From Janthinobacterium sp. SUN073 (GTDB lineage Bacteria > Pseudomonadota > Gammaproteobacteria > Burkholderiales > Burkholderiaceae_D), in the NCBI RefSeq assembly GCF_030397665.1, contig NZ_JAPUBT010000009.1:124001-188000 (forward strand): a stretch of 64,000 bases of DNA. Reading direction: 5' to 3'. The position numbers and the translations under genes were made by a program. The notes beneath the pieces are model-generated. The model worked only from the letters and a program-made list of their open reading frames with translations, did not search any database and was not told the DNA's origin. The stretch's first letter is position 1. Every line of letters begins with the position of its first letter. Below, piece by piece: positions 43,457 through 52,281 of this stretch.

Positions 43457-44563
43457 ATGAAAACCAAAGCCGCGATTGCCTGGAAGGCGGGCGCCCCGTT
43501 GACCATCGAAGAAGTCGACCTGGCCGGCCCACGCGCCGGCGAAGTGCTGGTCGAGCTGAAAGCCACGGGCATTTGCCATACCGATTACTACACCCTGTCC
43601 GGCGCCGATCCGGAAGGCATCTTCCCCGCCATCCTCGGCCATGAAGGCGCCGGCGTCGTCGTCGACGTGGGTCCGGGCGTGACGACCCTGAAAAAGGATG
43701 ACCACGTCATCCCCCTGTACACGCCGGAATGCCGCCAGTGCAAATTCTGCCTGTCGCAAAAGACGAACCTGTGCCAGGCCATCCGCTCCACTCAGGGCCG
43801 CGGCCTGATGCCGGACGCGACCAGCCGCTTTTCCCTGAATGGCCAGCCGCTGTTCCACTACATGGGCACGTCCACTTTCTCGAACTACATCGTCGTGCCG
43901 GAAATCGCCCTGGCCAAGATCCGCGAAGATGCGCCGTTCGACAAGGTTTGCTACATCGGTTGCGGCGTGACGACGGGCGTGGGTGCGGTCTTGTTCTCCG
44001 CCAAGGTCGAGGCGGGCGCCAACGTGGCCGTGTTCGGCCTGGGCGGCATCGGCCTGAACGTGATTCAGGCGGCGAAAATGGTTGGCGCCGACAAAATCAT
44101 CGGCATCGACATCAATCCGGCGCGCCAGGCCATCGCGCGCAAGTTCGGCATGACGCATTTTATTAACCCCAACGAGGTGGAAAACGTCGTTGATGCCATC
44201 GTGCAACTGACGGACGGCGGCGCCGATTATTCGTTTGAATGCGTCGGCAACACGACCCTGATGCGCCAGGCGCTCGAATGCACGCACAAGGGCTGGGGAA
44301 AATCGTTCATCATCGGCGTGGCGGCGGCCGGCCAGGAAATTTCCACGCGCCCGTTCCAGCTGGTGACGGGGCGCGAATGGCGCGGTTCGGCCTTCGGCGG
44401 CGCGCGGGGCCGCACGGACGTGCCGAAAATCGTCGACTGGTATATGGAAGGCAAGCTCAATATCGACGACCTGATCACGCACCGTTTGAAACTGGAAGAT
44501 ATCAACCAGGGTTTCGACCTGATGAAGAGCGGCGAATCGATCCGTTCCGTGGTCTTGTACTGA
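43457..44563 (+). CDS. frmA: S-(hydroxymethyl)glutathione dehydrogenase (class III alcohol dehydrogenase)
   Basis: A 368-residue zinc enzyme that oxidises S-hydroxymethylglutathione (formaldehyde detoxification) with NAD+. Catalytic zinc ligands Cys40, His62 with Glu63 and Cys169-region (YIGCGVTTG), structural zinc cysteines 92, 95, 98 and 106, and the nucleotide motif GLGGIGLN near residue 196 are all present. TGRGLMPD-like STQGRGLMPD and GRTDVPKIVDWYMEGK are typical of class III. SD AGGAAG precedes ATG. No FrmB or FrmR gene is adjacent. Confidence 0.95.
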   Translation: MKTKAAIAWKAGAPLTIEEVDLAGPRAGEVLVELKATGICHTDYYTLSGADPEGIFPAILGHEGAGVVVDVGPGVTTLKKDDHVIPLYTPECRQCKFCLSQKTNLCQAIRSTQGRGLMPDATSRFSLNGQPLFHYMGTSTFSNYIVVPEIALAKIREDAPFDKVCYIGCGVTTGVGAVLFSAKVEAGANVAVFGLGGIGLNVIQAAKMVGADKIIGIDINPARQAIARKFGMTHFINPNEVENVVDAIVQLTDGGADYSFECVGNTTLMRQALECTHKGWGKSFIIGVAAAGQEISTRPFQLVTGREWRGSAFGGARGRTDVPKIVDWYMEGKLNIDDLITHRLKLEDINQGFDLMKSGESIRSVVLY

Positions 44564-44675
44564 TCTGCGTGTACGTATTGCGCAACACTTGACGGATGGG
44601 GCAGGGCGGCAGGGCTGTACTTCGCCGTCTGCGCCTGCTAGTGTGAAGGCATCCGCTTTGCTTTGGGAGCCGCTC

Positions 44676-44909
44676 ATGTTTGCCACTGCCTACCTCGCCA
44701 CGTTGCGCCGCATGCTGCCCGTCTTCCTCGGCGCGGCCCTGTCCTCCCTGCTGTCCTTGTGGTGGAGCAATGCCGCCATCCTCGCCACGCCCGCCATCTG
44801 GCTGGCGCTGCTGGCCACCTATCTGCTGTGCGCGCTGATGTTTACCCCGCTGGCCTGGCACCGCCAGCAGCTGGCCACGCGCCACGTGCGCAGCAACAAG
44901 TCGCGCTGA
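44676..44909 (+). CDS. Small membrane protein (77 aa)
   Basis: The start at 44676 follows GGGAG at SD distance and gives 77 residues. Two membrane helices are visible (MLPVFLGAALSSLLSLWW and AIWLALLATYLLCALMF), with a basic tail (HRQQLATRHVRSNKSR). The family is unknown. An upstream in-frame ATG at 44589 is less likely because its extra residues are low-complexity and lack an SD. Confidence 0.55.
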   Translation: MFATAYLATLRRMLPVFLGAALSSLLSLWWSNAAILATPAIWLALLATYLLCALMFTPLAWHRQQLATRHVRSNKSR

Positions 44910-44941
44910 GTCTCGCAGACCCTGGCGGACCTTCGCTGCGC

Positions 44942-45946
44942 CTAGCGCGCCGTGCTGGAAAAGCGTTCGCGGTAGTCGCGTGGCGTGATGGAGAGTTTCT
45001 TTTGAAACAGGCGGCGCAGCCTTTCCTCGCTGTGCAAGCCCGCCTGCGCGGCCACCTGTTTTAAGGAAGACACATTGTCTTCCAGCAAGCGACGCGCCGC
45101 TTCAAAGCGCGCCGTTTCGATGAATTCCGTCGGACTGCTGCCCGTTTCGCGCTGGAACACGCGCGTAAAATTACGCTCGCTCATGGCTAGCCTGGCCGCC
45201 AGCAGCGGCACCGTGAGCTCTTCGGCCAGGTGTTCCATGATCCAGCCCTGCAACTGGCGGATGGTCGGATGCGTCGTCATCTGGCTCGACAGGTGTACGG
45301 AAAACTGCGACTGGCCGCCAGGCCGCTTCAGGTACACCACCAGGTCGCGCGCCACTTCCAGCGCGATATCGCGGCTGAAATCGTCTTCCACCAGGGCCAG
45401 GGCCAGGTCGATGCCGGCCGTCACGCCAGCCGACGTCCAGAATTTTCCTTCCCGCACGAAAATCGCATCGGCATTGACCTGTATCAATGGATAGCGCTGG
45501 CGCAGGCTGTCCACGGCGCTCCAGTGCGTGGCGGCGCTCTTGCCGTCGAGCACGCCGGCTTCGGCCAGGAAGAAGCAGCCCGTGCACAGCGCCGCCAGCG
45601 TGTCGATGCGCGGCGCCGCCTCGGCCACCCAGGCGGCCAGGGCGGGAATATCCTGCAAGACTTGCTCGACATGGTGGCAGCCGACGATGACGGCCAAGTC
45701 GGGCAGGCGGTTCACATCGAGTGCCTTGCTGGCGTGCAGCGACATCAGCGTATCGGACTCGACTGGGCCGATGGCTGTCGAGGCGATGCGCACGTCGTAG
45801 CCGCCGGGCAAATTGCGCAGGCGCAAATGGGTGTTGGCGTAATCAAACACTTTCATGGCGCCGATGGCTTCCAGCGCCTTGAAGCCGGGGTAGACGATGA
45901 TGTCGACGGTACGTAATGGAAATTCTTGCGGGCTGTGCTTGATCAT
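44942..45946 (-). CDS. GlxA family transcriptional regulator (DJ-1/PfpI plus AraC domains)
   Basis: A 334-residue protein. Residues 12-190 form a DJ-1/PfpI class I glutaminase-like domain (VDIIVYPGFKALEAIGAMKVF; LAALCTGCFFLAEAGVLDGKSAATHW, where the Cys occupies the nucleophile-elbow region). Residues 225-330 form an AraC HTH domain (VPLLAARLAMSERNFTRVFQRETGSSPTEFI, then QAGLHSEERLRRLFQKKLSITPRDYRERF). Members regulate catabolic genes in response to small metabolites. The target could be a neighbouring gene, but none is obvious. Confidence 0.9.
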   Translation of the reverse strand: MIKHSPQEFPLRTVDIIVYPGFKALEAIGAMKVFDYANTHLRLRNLPGGYDVRIASTAIGPVESDTLMSLHASKALDVNRLPDLAVIVGCHHVEQVLQDIPALAAWVAEAAPRIDTLAALCTGCFFLAEAGVLDGKSAATHWSAVDSLRQRYPLIQVNADAIFVREGKFWTSAGVTAGIDLALALVEDDFSRDIALEVARDLVVYLKRPGGQSQFSVHLSSQMTTHPTIRQLQGWIMEHLAEELTVPLLAARLAMSERNFTRVFQRETGSSPTEFIETARFEAARRLLEDNVSSLKQVAAQAGLHSEERLRRLFQKKLSITPRDYRERFSSTAR

Positions 45947-46050
45947 GCAATGAATGAGATAAATGAAATAGTGCCATAATGCAACTTCGGTTTTGGCATG
46001 CAGATTAGCATGAAATTTGCTACAAACCGTTTGTCCTCACATTCATCAGA

Positions 46051-49000
46051 TTGCCGAACACCGTGCGCATATACATTTTCGTTGCCGCTTTACTATTTTC
46101 GCTGTGTACTGGTCCAGCCCGCGCCGGAACGCTCAATTTTAACGGTGCTGCCGTCACGGACTGCAGCAATAGCGGCGTCGAATATACCTGCGCCTCTTTG
46201 TCGATGCTATGGAATGACGAGATTGTCATTGAGAGCGGCTACCGTGTGACGGTCAACAGCCCTGTGACAATAACGTATAACCAAGGCTTGACGATGCGAG
46301 GCACGGCTACCCTGACGGCCAAGGGCGATATCAATGTCAGCGACAATCCGCCAGCGAGGTTAAAAATAAGTGGCGGTAGCATTATTGCCAATGGTGGCAC
46401 TTTTATTGCAGGCGGGCAGAACGGGCAAAACATAGTCGCCAATATCATCGCGTCGTCGATCAAGCTGGGCGGCAGTCCGATCAGCGTGACAGGCAATCTT
46501 AATGCAAAGGGTGCCGTCACTATCTCTGCCAGTTCGACCGTGAATGGCGCTATTCAGGGCGGCTCCGTGAGCATCGAGGCTGATGCCAAGGTCACCAACG
46601 GTATTAGCTCGACAGGGCCAATCAATCTCGCATCGAGAGTGAATGTCACGGGGGCTATTACCGGTACCACCATCGTTACCGCTTCCGCTGTCGTTATTGC
46701 TGGCAGCATCACCGCCAGCACCTCGCTCTTGATCGAGTCTGCAAGCAAGGTGACCGGCAACCTGACGGCCCCTTCCATCCAACTGAAGTCGACGGACCTG
46801 GTGGTGACGGGCGATGTCAAGGCATCCCAGACTCTGGTCGTTGAGAACAAAGCTACCATCAAGGGCGATGTCGAAGGTGGAAACGTGATCCTTGGGGATT
46901 CCGATGCGGCCATCACCGGCAACGCCTTGGTCGATCACATTACATTGGGATACCACGGCCGGGTGCAGCAGACCATTACCTGCAAGGCGTACACGCCAGC
47001 CAACCCCTGCAGCTGCGTGACGAACAACAGCGGCTGGCCCTACACTGACCCCATGGGGCCGAAATGCGGGCCCGGCACGCAGGCAGGGCCCCACCATTTC
47101 CAGATCGATCATCCAGGCACGGCCCTGACGTGCGCGCCGCAGACCGTGAAGGTCACGGCGTGCGCGGATGCCGCCTGCAGCGCCAGGTACACGGGCGGCG
47201 CGAATGTCACCGTCAGCCCTGGCGGCACGTCGACGCTGATCGGCAGCAGCGGCGTGGCTACGGCCAGCGTGCGCCAGTACACGGTCGGCACGGCCACCCT
47301 GGGCCTGACGAGCGTGCCCGGCGCCACCGGTGCGCTCGTCTGCAAGCGCGCGTCGGACAACAGCCGCAGCTGCGACATGAGCTTTGCGGCGACCGGCTTG
47401 ATGGTCACTTCCGTCAATCATAATTCCGCCGTGGCCACGGATTTCACAATCAGTGCATTGCAAGACAAACCGAACGAGCAGGCCTGCGTGCCCCTGTTCA
47501 TGAATACCACCAAGGATTTGACCCTCAGTTGTAGCTACAGCAATCCCTCCGCCGGCACCTTGCCGCTCCTGGTCAAAGGGACGGGGGCCTTCGTGCCGTT
47601 GGCCGCGAGCGCCAGCAGCGCGTGCAGTGCGACGGGGCAGTCCGTCAACCTGGCGTTCGACAACGCTGGCGTTGCCACGGCAACCATGTTGTATGCCGAC
47701 GCGGGCAAGCTGACGTTGAACGCGAAGTATGAACCGGCCAGCGGCGGCGACAAGGGCTTGAAGATGCAAGGCAGCGGTGGGGTGGTTGTCGCTCCGTACG
47801 ATTTTGTGTTCAGTCCGATCGCCACGCCACAGCGTGCGGGCCTGGCCGTGATGGGCGTGGCGCCGGCAACGGTGGTTAGCGTATCGGCACGGAATTTTTT
47901 GAAGGCAGCCACGCCCAACTTTGGCCGGGAATCGGCGGCGCCAACCGTGCTGCTGGGACGTACTGTCGTCGAACCCACATTTGTCGGCCACGCCGAGCCA
48001 TCGGCCGATGGCAGCCTGGGCTTCAACGGGGGTGTCTTGACCGCCACGGGCATGAGCTGGAAGGAAGTGGGGGTTGTTCAATTTACGGCCAGCTTGATGA
48101 ACTACCTGGGATGGCAACTGCCTGCCGTCAACGGCGACGTTCCACCGCTGGCAAGCGGCACGAGTGGTAAGGTGCAGTTCATCCCGCACCACTTCATCAC
48201 GGAGCTGATCAAAAAGGACGACGGTGACGAGCCGGCCGCGACCAACGGCATCGCCACGCCGTGCGCCGCGCCGCTCACCTGTGCCAACGATGGGGAGAAA
48301 GGCCGCTACGCCTACTCGGGGCAGGCGATAGGCGTGCGCGTGACGGCGCGCGCCCTGGGGGAGACGACGACCCAAAATTATGATGAGCTCAATCCGAGTG
48401 TGCTGGCGCCCGTGTTGCTCGAAGGCCTCGATGCGGCCACGGGCAAGATTTCCTTTCCGCCGAGTACTCCTGATGGCAGTAGCCGCCTCACCGATGGCAG
48501 CAAGGCGCAAACCACCGTCACCGGCGTGGCGCCCGCGAAATTCACCCTGGGCATCGCCCGAACCATGGTCGCCTACCGTTTTCCGGGCAAGGCAGGCGTG
48601 CCGGTGACGGTGGCGCCCACCGACGTGCTGCTGCGCGCCAGCAGCACATATCCCGGCGGCGCCGTCGTCAGCTCCAGTTCGGCATTGATACAGAACGAGG
48701 CACGGATGACCGTGCTGTCGGGGCAATGGCAGGTAGCCCACGGCTATGGCTCCGAGTTGCTGCCCGTCCGGCTGGCCGTGCAAGTGCAGTACTGGAATGG
48801 CACGAAATGGATCACGAACCTGCTCGACAGCATCAGTGCGTTCAACAAGTCGCAGGTACTGTTTGTCAATTGCAAGAAAACGCTGGACTGCAGCAAGCTG
48901 GCCGCTGATGATCTGCCCTATACCGTCGTGCAAGGCGCGTTGCCGCAGGCCTATCGCCTGACGCTGCTGGCGCCCGGAACCGGCAAGGCCGGCAGAGTGG

Positions 49001-49104
49001 ACGTTTCCGTGGGCAATCATCCCTACCTGGGCAGCACGGTGGGCGTTGTTGTCTTTGGCATCCTCAGATCGGGCCCCGTGATTTACCTGCGCGAGATGTA
49101 TTGA
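46051..49104 (+). CDS. MshQ-like surface protein with DUF6701 domain
   Basis: A 1017-residue secreted protein. The frame opens with TTG at 46051 (or GTG at 46063); both are followed by a good signal peptide (FVAALLFSLCTGPARAG) but no SD. An ATG at 46010 lies in another frame. Residues 70-310 are repeated short hydrophobic strands (TLTAKGDINVSD, ISVTGNLNAKGAVTISASS, TGAITGTTIVTASAVVIAGSI), a beta-helix or bactofilin-like stack. The rest resembles MSHA biogenesis protein MshQ and DUF6701: HHFQIDHPGTALTCAPQTVKVTACADAAC, then beta-rich domains to the end. Its 5' half is less GC-rich than neighbours. No pilus genes are adjacent. Confidence 0.72.
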   Translation: MPNTVRIYIFVAALLFSLCTGPARAGTLNFNGAAVTDCSNSGVEYTCASLSMLWNDEIVIESGYRVTVNSPVTITYNQGLTMRGTATLTAKGDINVSDNPPARLKISGGSIIANGGTFIAGGQNGQNIVANIIASSIKLGGSPISVTGNLNAKGAVTISASSTVNGAIQGGSVSIEADAKVTNGISSTGPINLASRVNVTGAITGTTIVTASAVVIAGSITASTSLLIESASKVTGNLTAPSIQLKSTDLVVTGDVKASQTLVVENKATIKGDVEGGNVILGDSDAAITGNALVDHITLGYHGRVQQTITCKAYTPANPCSCVTNNSGWPYTDPMGPKCGPGTQAGPHHFQIDHPGTALTCAPQTVKVTACADAACSARYTGGANVTVSPGGTSTLIGSSGVATASVRQYTVGTATLGLTSVPGATGALVCKRASDNSRSCDMSFAATGLMVTSVNHNSAVATDFTISALQDKPNEQACVPLFMNTTKDLTLSCSYSNPSAGTLPLLVKGTGAFVPLAASASSACSATGQSVNLAFDNAGVATATMLYADAGKLTLNAKYEPASGGDKGLKMQGSGGVVVAPYDFVFSPIATPQRAGLAVMGVAPATVVSVSARNFLKAATPNFGRESAAPTVLLGRTVVEPTFVGHAEPSADGSLGFNGGVLTATGMSWKEVGVVQFTASLMNYLGWQLPAVNGDVPPLASGTSGKVQFIPHHFITELIKKDDGDEPAATNGIATPCAAPLTCANDGEKGRYAYSGQAIGVRVTARALGETTTQNYDELNPSVLAPVLLEGLDAATGKISFPPSTPDGSSRLTDGSKAQTTVTGVAPAKFTLGIARTMVAYRFPGKAGVPVTVAPTDVLLRASSTYPGGAVVSSSSALIQNEARMTVLSGQWQVAHGYGSELLPVRLAVQVQYWNGTKWITNLLDSISAFNKSQVLFVNCKKTLDCSKLAADDLPYTVVQGALPQAYRLTLLAPGTGKAGRVDVSVGNHPYLGSTVGVVVFGILRSGPVIYLREMY

Positions 49105-49195
49105 GCCTGGGCAAAGGGGGGCGGACGCAGGCGGCGTGAAAAACCAGTAACATGCCTGGCTGTGGCATTCCCCCCAACCTCAGACTGGAGTTTCT

Positions 49196-49894
49196 ATGAG
49201 CACAACATCGCAGTGGATCGATATCGCCGGCCCCGACGGCAGCTTCCAGGCTTACCTGGCCGTGCCGCATATTGGCAAAGGCCCCGCCATCATCCTGTTG
49301 CAGGAAATTTTCGGCGTCAACGAGCACATCCGCGCCGTGGCCGACCAGTACGCGGCCGATGGCTATGTGGTGCTGGTGCCCGACCTGTTCTGGCGCGCGG
49401 GCGCGCACATCGAGCTGGGCTATGACGCTGACGGCTGGAAGCGCGCCGTCGAGCTGATGCAGGCCACCGACAATCCGCATGCCGACGCCGATATCGCCGC
49501 CACCGTCGCCGCGCTGCGCGCGCGCCCGGAAGTGACGGGCAAGCTGGCCTCGGTCGGCTACTGTTTTGGCGGCCGTCTGTCATTCCAGACGGCAGCAGCC
49601 GGCCTGGTCGATGCCGCCATCGCCTATTACGGCGGCGGCATCCAGAACAAGCTGGACCTGGCCGACCGTATCCAGGTGCCGTTGCTCATGCATTTCGGCG
49701 GCGAGGATAGCCATATTTCGCCGCAAGCCGTGCAAAAGATCGCCGAGCGCTTCGAAGACCGGCAAGACGTGGAAATCCATATCTACCCGGGCGCCGAGCA
49801 CGGCTTCAATTGCACCCACCGCGACAGCTACCTGCAGCGCGCCGCGGCCCAGGCACATGGCAATTCCTTGATTTTCCTGTCGGAAAATCTGTAA
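49196..49894 (+). CDS. Dienelactone hydrolase family protein
   Basis: A 232-residue cytoplasmic alpha/beta hydrolase of the dienelactone hydrolase group. The nucleophile Cys is in VGYCFGGRLS (residue about 123), with Asp in MHFGGEDSHIS (about 173) and His in PGAEHGFNC (about 205). IILLQEIFGVNEHI near residue 30 holds the conserved Glu of this family. The best-known members open dienelactones in chlorocatechol degradation, but many have other roles. SD CTGGAG is 7 bp before ATG. Confidence 0.88.
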   Translation: MSTTSQWIDIAGPDGSFQAYLAVPHIGKGPAIILLQEIFGVNEHIRAVADQYAADGYVVLVPDLFWRAGAHIELGYDADGWKRAVELMQATDNPHADADIAATVAALRARPEVTGKLASVGYCFGGRLSFQTAAAGLVDAAIAYYGGGIQNKLDLADRIQVPLLMHFGGEDSHISPQAVQKIAERFEDRQDVEIHIYPGAEHGFNCTHRDSYLQRAAAQAHGNSLIFLSENL

Positions 49895-49977
49895 GCGGGA
49901 GCGCCGCCAGCGCTGTCGACTCGGCAGTAAAGCCGCATGGGCGCTAAAATAGCGGCTGTGCCGGGCATCTCCGGCCG

Positions 49978-49996
49978 GCCGGGCGCAGCGCCCGGC
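49978..49996. other. Short GC-rich hairpin
   Basis: GCCGGGC (49978-49984) pairs with GCCCGGC (49990-49996) across a 5-base loop. It lies between the dienelactone hydrolase and SRPBCC genes and may be a weak terminator; no T-run follows. Confidence 0.4.
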
Positions 49997-50023
49997 AAAC
50001 CTGGATGAGGAACCGAATCAAAG

Positions 50024-50440
50024 ATGGCCCAAGTAATTGTTTCTGTAACATTGGCGGCAAGCGCCGAAAGAGTGTGGGATTTTATCGGCGGCTTCCAGTC
50101 GCTGGCTGAATGGTCGAGCTCCATCAAGACCAGCCTGTCCGAGCATGGCGGTCGCGTGCGGCGCCTGAAAACCACGGACGGCGCCATCATCGCCGAACGC
50201 CTGCAAAGCTACAGCGAAGCGGACAAGAGCTACAGCTACACCATCGTCTCGGGCCCGATCCCCGTCAAGAACTACCGTTCCACCCTGCGCGTCACGGGCG
50301 AACCGGGCGGCGCTTCCTGCGTGGCCGAATGGTCGGGCGAGTTCGACGCGGCCGAAGGCGTGGAAGAGGTCATGGTGGGCGCGTTTCAACATTTGTATGA
50401 AACGGCGTTCATCGACCTGAAACGCATCATGGCGATTTGA
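50024..50440 (+). CDS. SRPBCC family protein
   Basis: A 138-residue protein of the START/Bet v1-like SRPBCC superfamily (polyketide cyclase/dehydrase group). The first strand and helix read VTLAASAERVWDFIGGFQSLAEWSSSI, followed by beta strands (GRVRRLKTTDGAIIAERL; YSYTIVSGPIPVKNYRSTLRV) and a C-terminal helix (FQHLYETAFIDLKRIM). The fold forms a hydrophobic pocket; the ligand is unknown. Followed by a palindromic element. Confidence 0.85.
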   Translation: MAQVIVSVTLAASAERVWDFIGGFQSLAEWSSSIKTSLSEHGGRVRRLKTTDGAIIAERLQSYSEADKSYSYTIVSGPIPVKNYRSTLRVTGEPGGASCVAEWSGEFDAAEGVEEVMVGAFQHLYETAFIDLKRIMAI

Positions 50441-50458
50441 ATTGCCAAACCCCATAGC

Positions 50459-50492
50459 AAATACCGGGGTCGGACCCTGAGGGTCCGACCCC
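50459..50492. repeat. GGGGTCGGACCC palindromic element
   Basis: GGGGTCGGACCC (50466-50477) and GGGTCCGACCCC (50481-50492) are perfect arms with loop TGA, preceded by AAATACC. The same unit, in reverse orientation and with A for G changes, lies at 37130-37156. It sits between converging genes. Confidence 0.8.
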
Positions 50493-50530
50493 AGCCTTTC
50501 CGCTTTGCGGGTTAAAACATTGTTACCCTC

Positions 50531-52147
50531 TTAGCGTTTTACCTTGCCAAACGCTTCGCCCTTGTTCCAAGTAGGCAAGTTCCTGTCGTTCGCCACTTCG
50601 TAACCGAGGTTCAGGGTGAACTGTGCCTGCTGCACCATGCCGGACAGATCCCACGAAGGGTGGTACTCATCCGTGACCTGGTGGTAATCCTTTTTGAAGG
50701 CCACCAGGCGCTCACCTGAGGCTTTGGGTTCCTTGACGAAATCAAAGGAGCCGTCGCCGGAGAATACTGCCGAACCCACGTTGAAGGCGGGCACGCCGGC
50801 CTTGGCAAACGCAAAATGGTCGGCCCGGTAAAACGCGCCGGACAGGTCGGGGATCGTCGGCGCCAGGCGCAAGCCCATGCGCTTGGCGACCTTGGCGGCG
50901 CTGGCGTGCAGGCTGCTGCGCTCGGCGCCGGCCACGCCGATGTCGTGCGTCTTGCCGACAAAATTCATGCTGTCGAGGTTCAGGTCGGCGGCGGTTTTCG
51001 CCAGCGGCCATAATGGCGCGCGCGTGTAGGCCGTGCTGCCCAGCATGCCCGTTTCCTCGCCGGCCGGCCACAGGAAGATTTGCGTGCGGCGCGCCGGCTG
51101 TTTCACGGCCACTTGCGCCATGGCCAGCAGGGCCGCCGCGCCCGAGGCGTTGTCGATGGCGCCGTTGTAGATATGGTCGCTTTGCCCGGCGCGCTGGTTG
51201 CCCTCGTCATCCTTGCCCAGGTGGTCCCAGTGCGCCGAGTAAATCACGGCTTCGTCCTTGAGTTTCGGGTCCGTGCCCGGTACGATGCCGGCCACGTTGA
51301 ATTGCTCGATGCTGCGGATCTGGCTATTGACTGCCACCTTGACCGTCGCGTCCAGGGGCACGGGGCGGAACGCGCGCGTTTCGGCCTGTGCACGCAAGGC
51401 GTCCAGGTCTTGTCCGGCTTGCTGGAACAGGGTGCGCGCCATGTCTTCCTGCAGCCAGCCTTCCATCGCATTGCCCGCGCCAGCCAGGTTGAAGCGCTCA
51501 TGGCCGAAACCGTTGGCCGGCACCGACCACGGATACGAGGCGGACGCCGTCGTGTGGATCAGCAAGACCCCGGCGGCGCCCTGGCGCAGCGCTTCCTCGT
51601 ACTTGTAGACCCAGCGGCCGTAATACGTGAGGGACTGGCCGGCAAAGCGCTGCGGTTCGGTGGCGGTCGGCTGCGGGTCGTTGACCATCATGATGACCAG
51701 TTTCCCTTTTAAATCAACACCCTTGAAATCGTCCCAGTTTTCCTCGGGCGCGCGGATGCCGTAGCCGGCAAACACGACGGGCGCGTCGAACGCCACTTTC
51801 TGCTGGCCATTCGCCGCGCCAAAGACGATATCCTTGCCGAAGGCGGGAGACAAGGTCTTGCCGCCCGCACTGAACGTCACTGTGCTCGATGGCAAGGCCT
51901 TGCTGCCGACAATGGTCAGCGCCTGGCGGTAGCTGCCATCTTTTAATGGCTGCAAGCCGGCTACGGCCGCCTGCGTTTCCAGGTAGCGCACGGCCAGGTC
52001 GCCGCCGCGCTGGCCCGTGCCGCGTCCTTCCAGCAAGTCGTCGGCCAAGAAGGACAGATGGGCGCGCAGGGGCGCTTCGGCAACGAGCGGTTGGGCGAGG
52101 GCGGCCGTGCTGAACAGGCTGGCGGCGAGGACGAAGGGTAAACGCAT
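50531..52147 (-). CDS. Secreted M28 family metallopeptidase with PA domain
   Basis: The start MRLPFVLAASLFSTAALA at 52147 has GGAG upstream and a signal peptide; the protein has 538 residues. An inserted PA-like domain (about 125-250, LKGKLVIMMVNDPQ, then GAAGVLLIHT) precedes the M28 zinc aminopeptidase domain. Metal ligands are visible: SAHWDHLG, GAIDNASGAAALL, AGEETGMLG (Glu base and ligand), LNLDSMN and VTDEYHPSWD. It should act as a periplasmic or secreted aminopeptidase. It is divergent from the next hydrolase gene. Confidence 0.9.
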   Translation of the reverse strand: MRLPFVLAASLFSTAALAQPLVAEAPLRAHLSFLADDLLEGRGTGQRGGDLAVRYLETQAAVAGLQPLKDGSYRQALTIVGSKALPSSTVTFSAGGKTLSPAFGKDIVFGAANGQQKVAFDAPVVFAGYGIRAPEENWDDFKGVDLKGKLVIMMVNDPQPTATEPQRFAGQSLTYYGRWVYKYEEALRQGAAGVLLIHTTASASYPWSVPANGFGHERFNLAGAGNAMEGWLQEDMARTLFQQAGQDLDALRAQAETRAFRPVPLDATVKVAVNSQIRSIEQFNVAGIVPGTDPKLKDEAVIYSAHWDHLGKDDEGNQRAGQSDHIYNGAIDNASGAAALLAMAQVAVKQPARRTQIFLWPAGEETGMLGSTAYTRAPLWPLAKTAADLNLDSMNFVGKTHDIGVAGAERSSLHASAAKVAKRMGLRLAPTIPDLSGAFYRADHFAFAKAGVPAFNVGSAVFSGDGSFDFVKEPKASGERLVAFKKDYHQVTDEYHPSWDLSGMVQQAQFTLNLGYEVANDRNLPTWNKGEAFGKVKR

Positions 52148-52240
52148 GACAACTCCAAAAGTGAATACAGGAAAGCAAAACAGCGGCAATCTTACTCTAC
52201 CGCAATGCTCTGGCGTAGCGCGCGGCGTGCGCGCGCCATT

Positions 52241-52257
52241 GCGGCCACAATGGCCGC
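52241..52257. promoter_or_regulatory. Palindromic site in the divergent M28/hydrolase intergenic region
   Basis: GCGGCCA (52241-52247) and TGGCCGC (52251-52257) are perfect arms with spacer CAA, 25 bp before the hydrolase start and following a GCGC-rich stretch. It is a candidate operator. Confidence 0.35.
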
Positions 52258-52281
52258 TGGTCCACCGACAAGGAGCGTTCC

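Noticed and set aside
49196..49894. S-formylglutathione hydrolase partner of frmA
   Set aside because: The nucleophile is Cys in GYCFGG and the fold matches dienelactone hydrolases; FrmB-type enzymes use Ser in GHSMGG and the gene is 4.6 kb from frmA.
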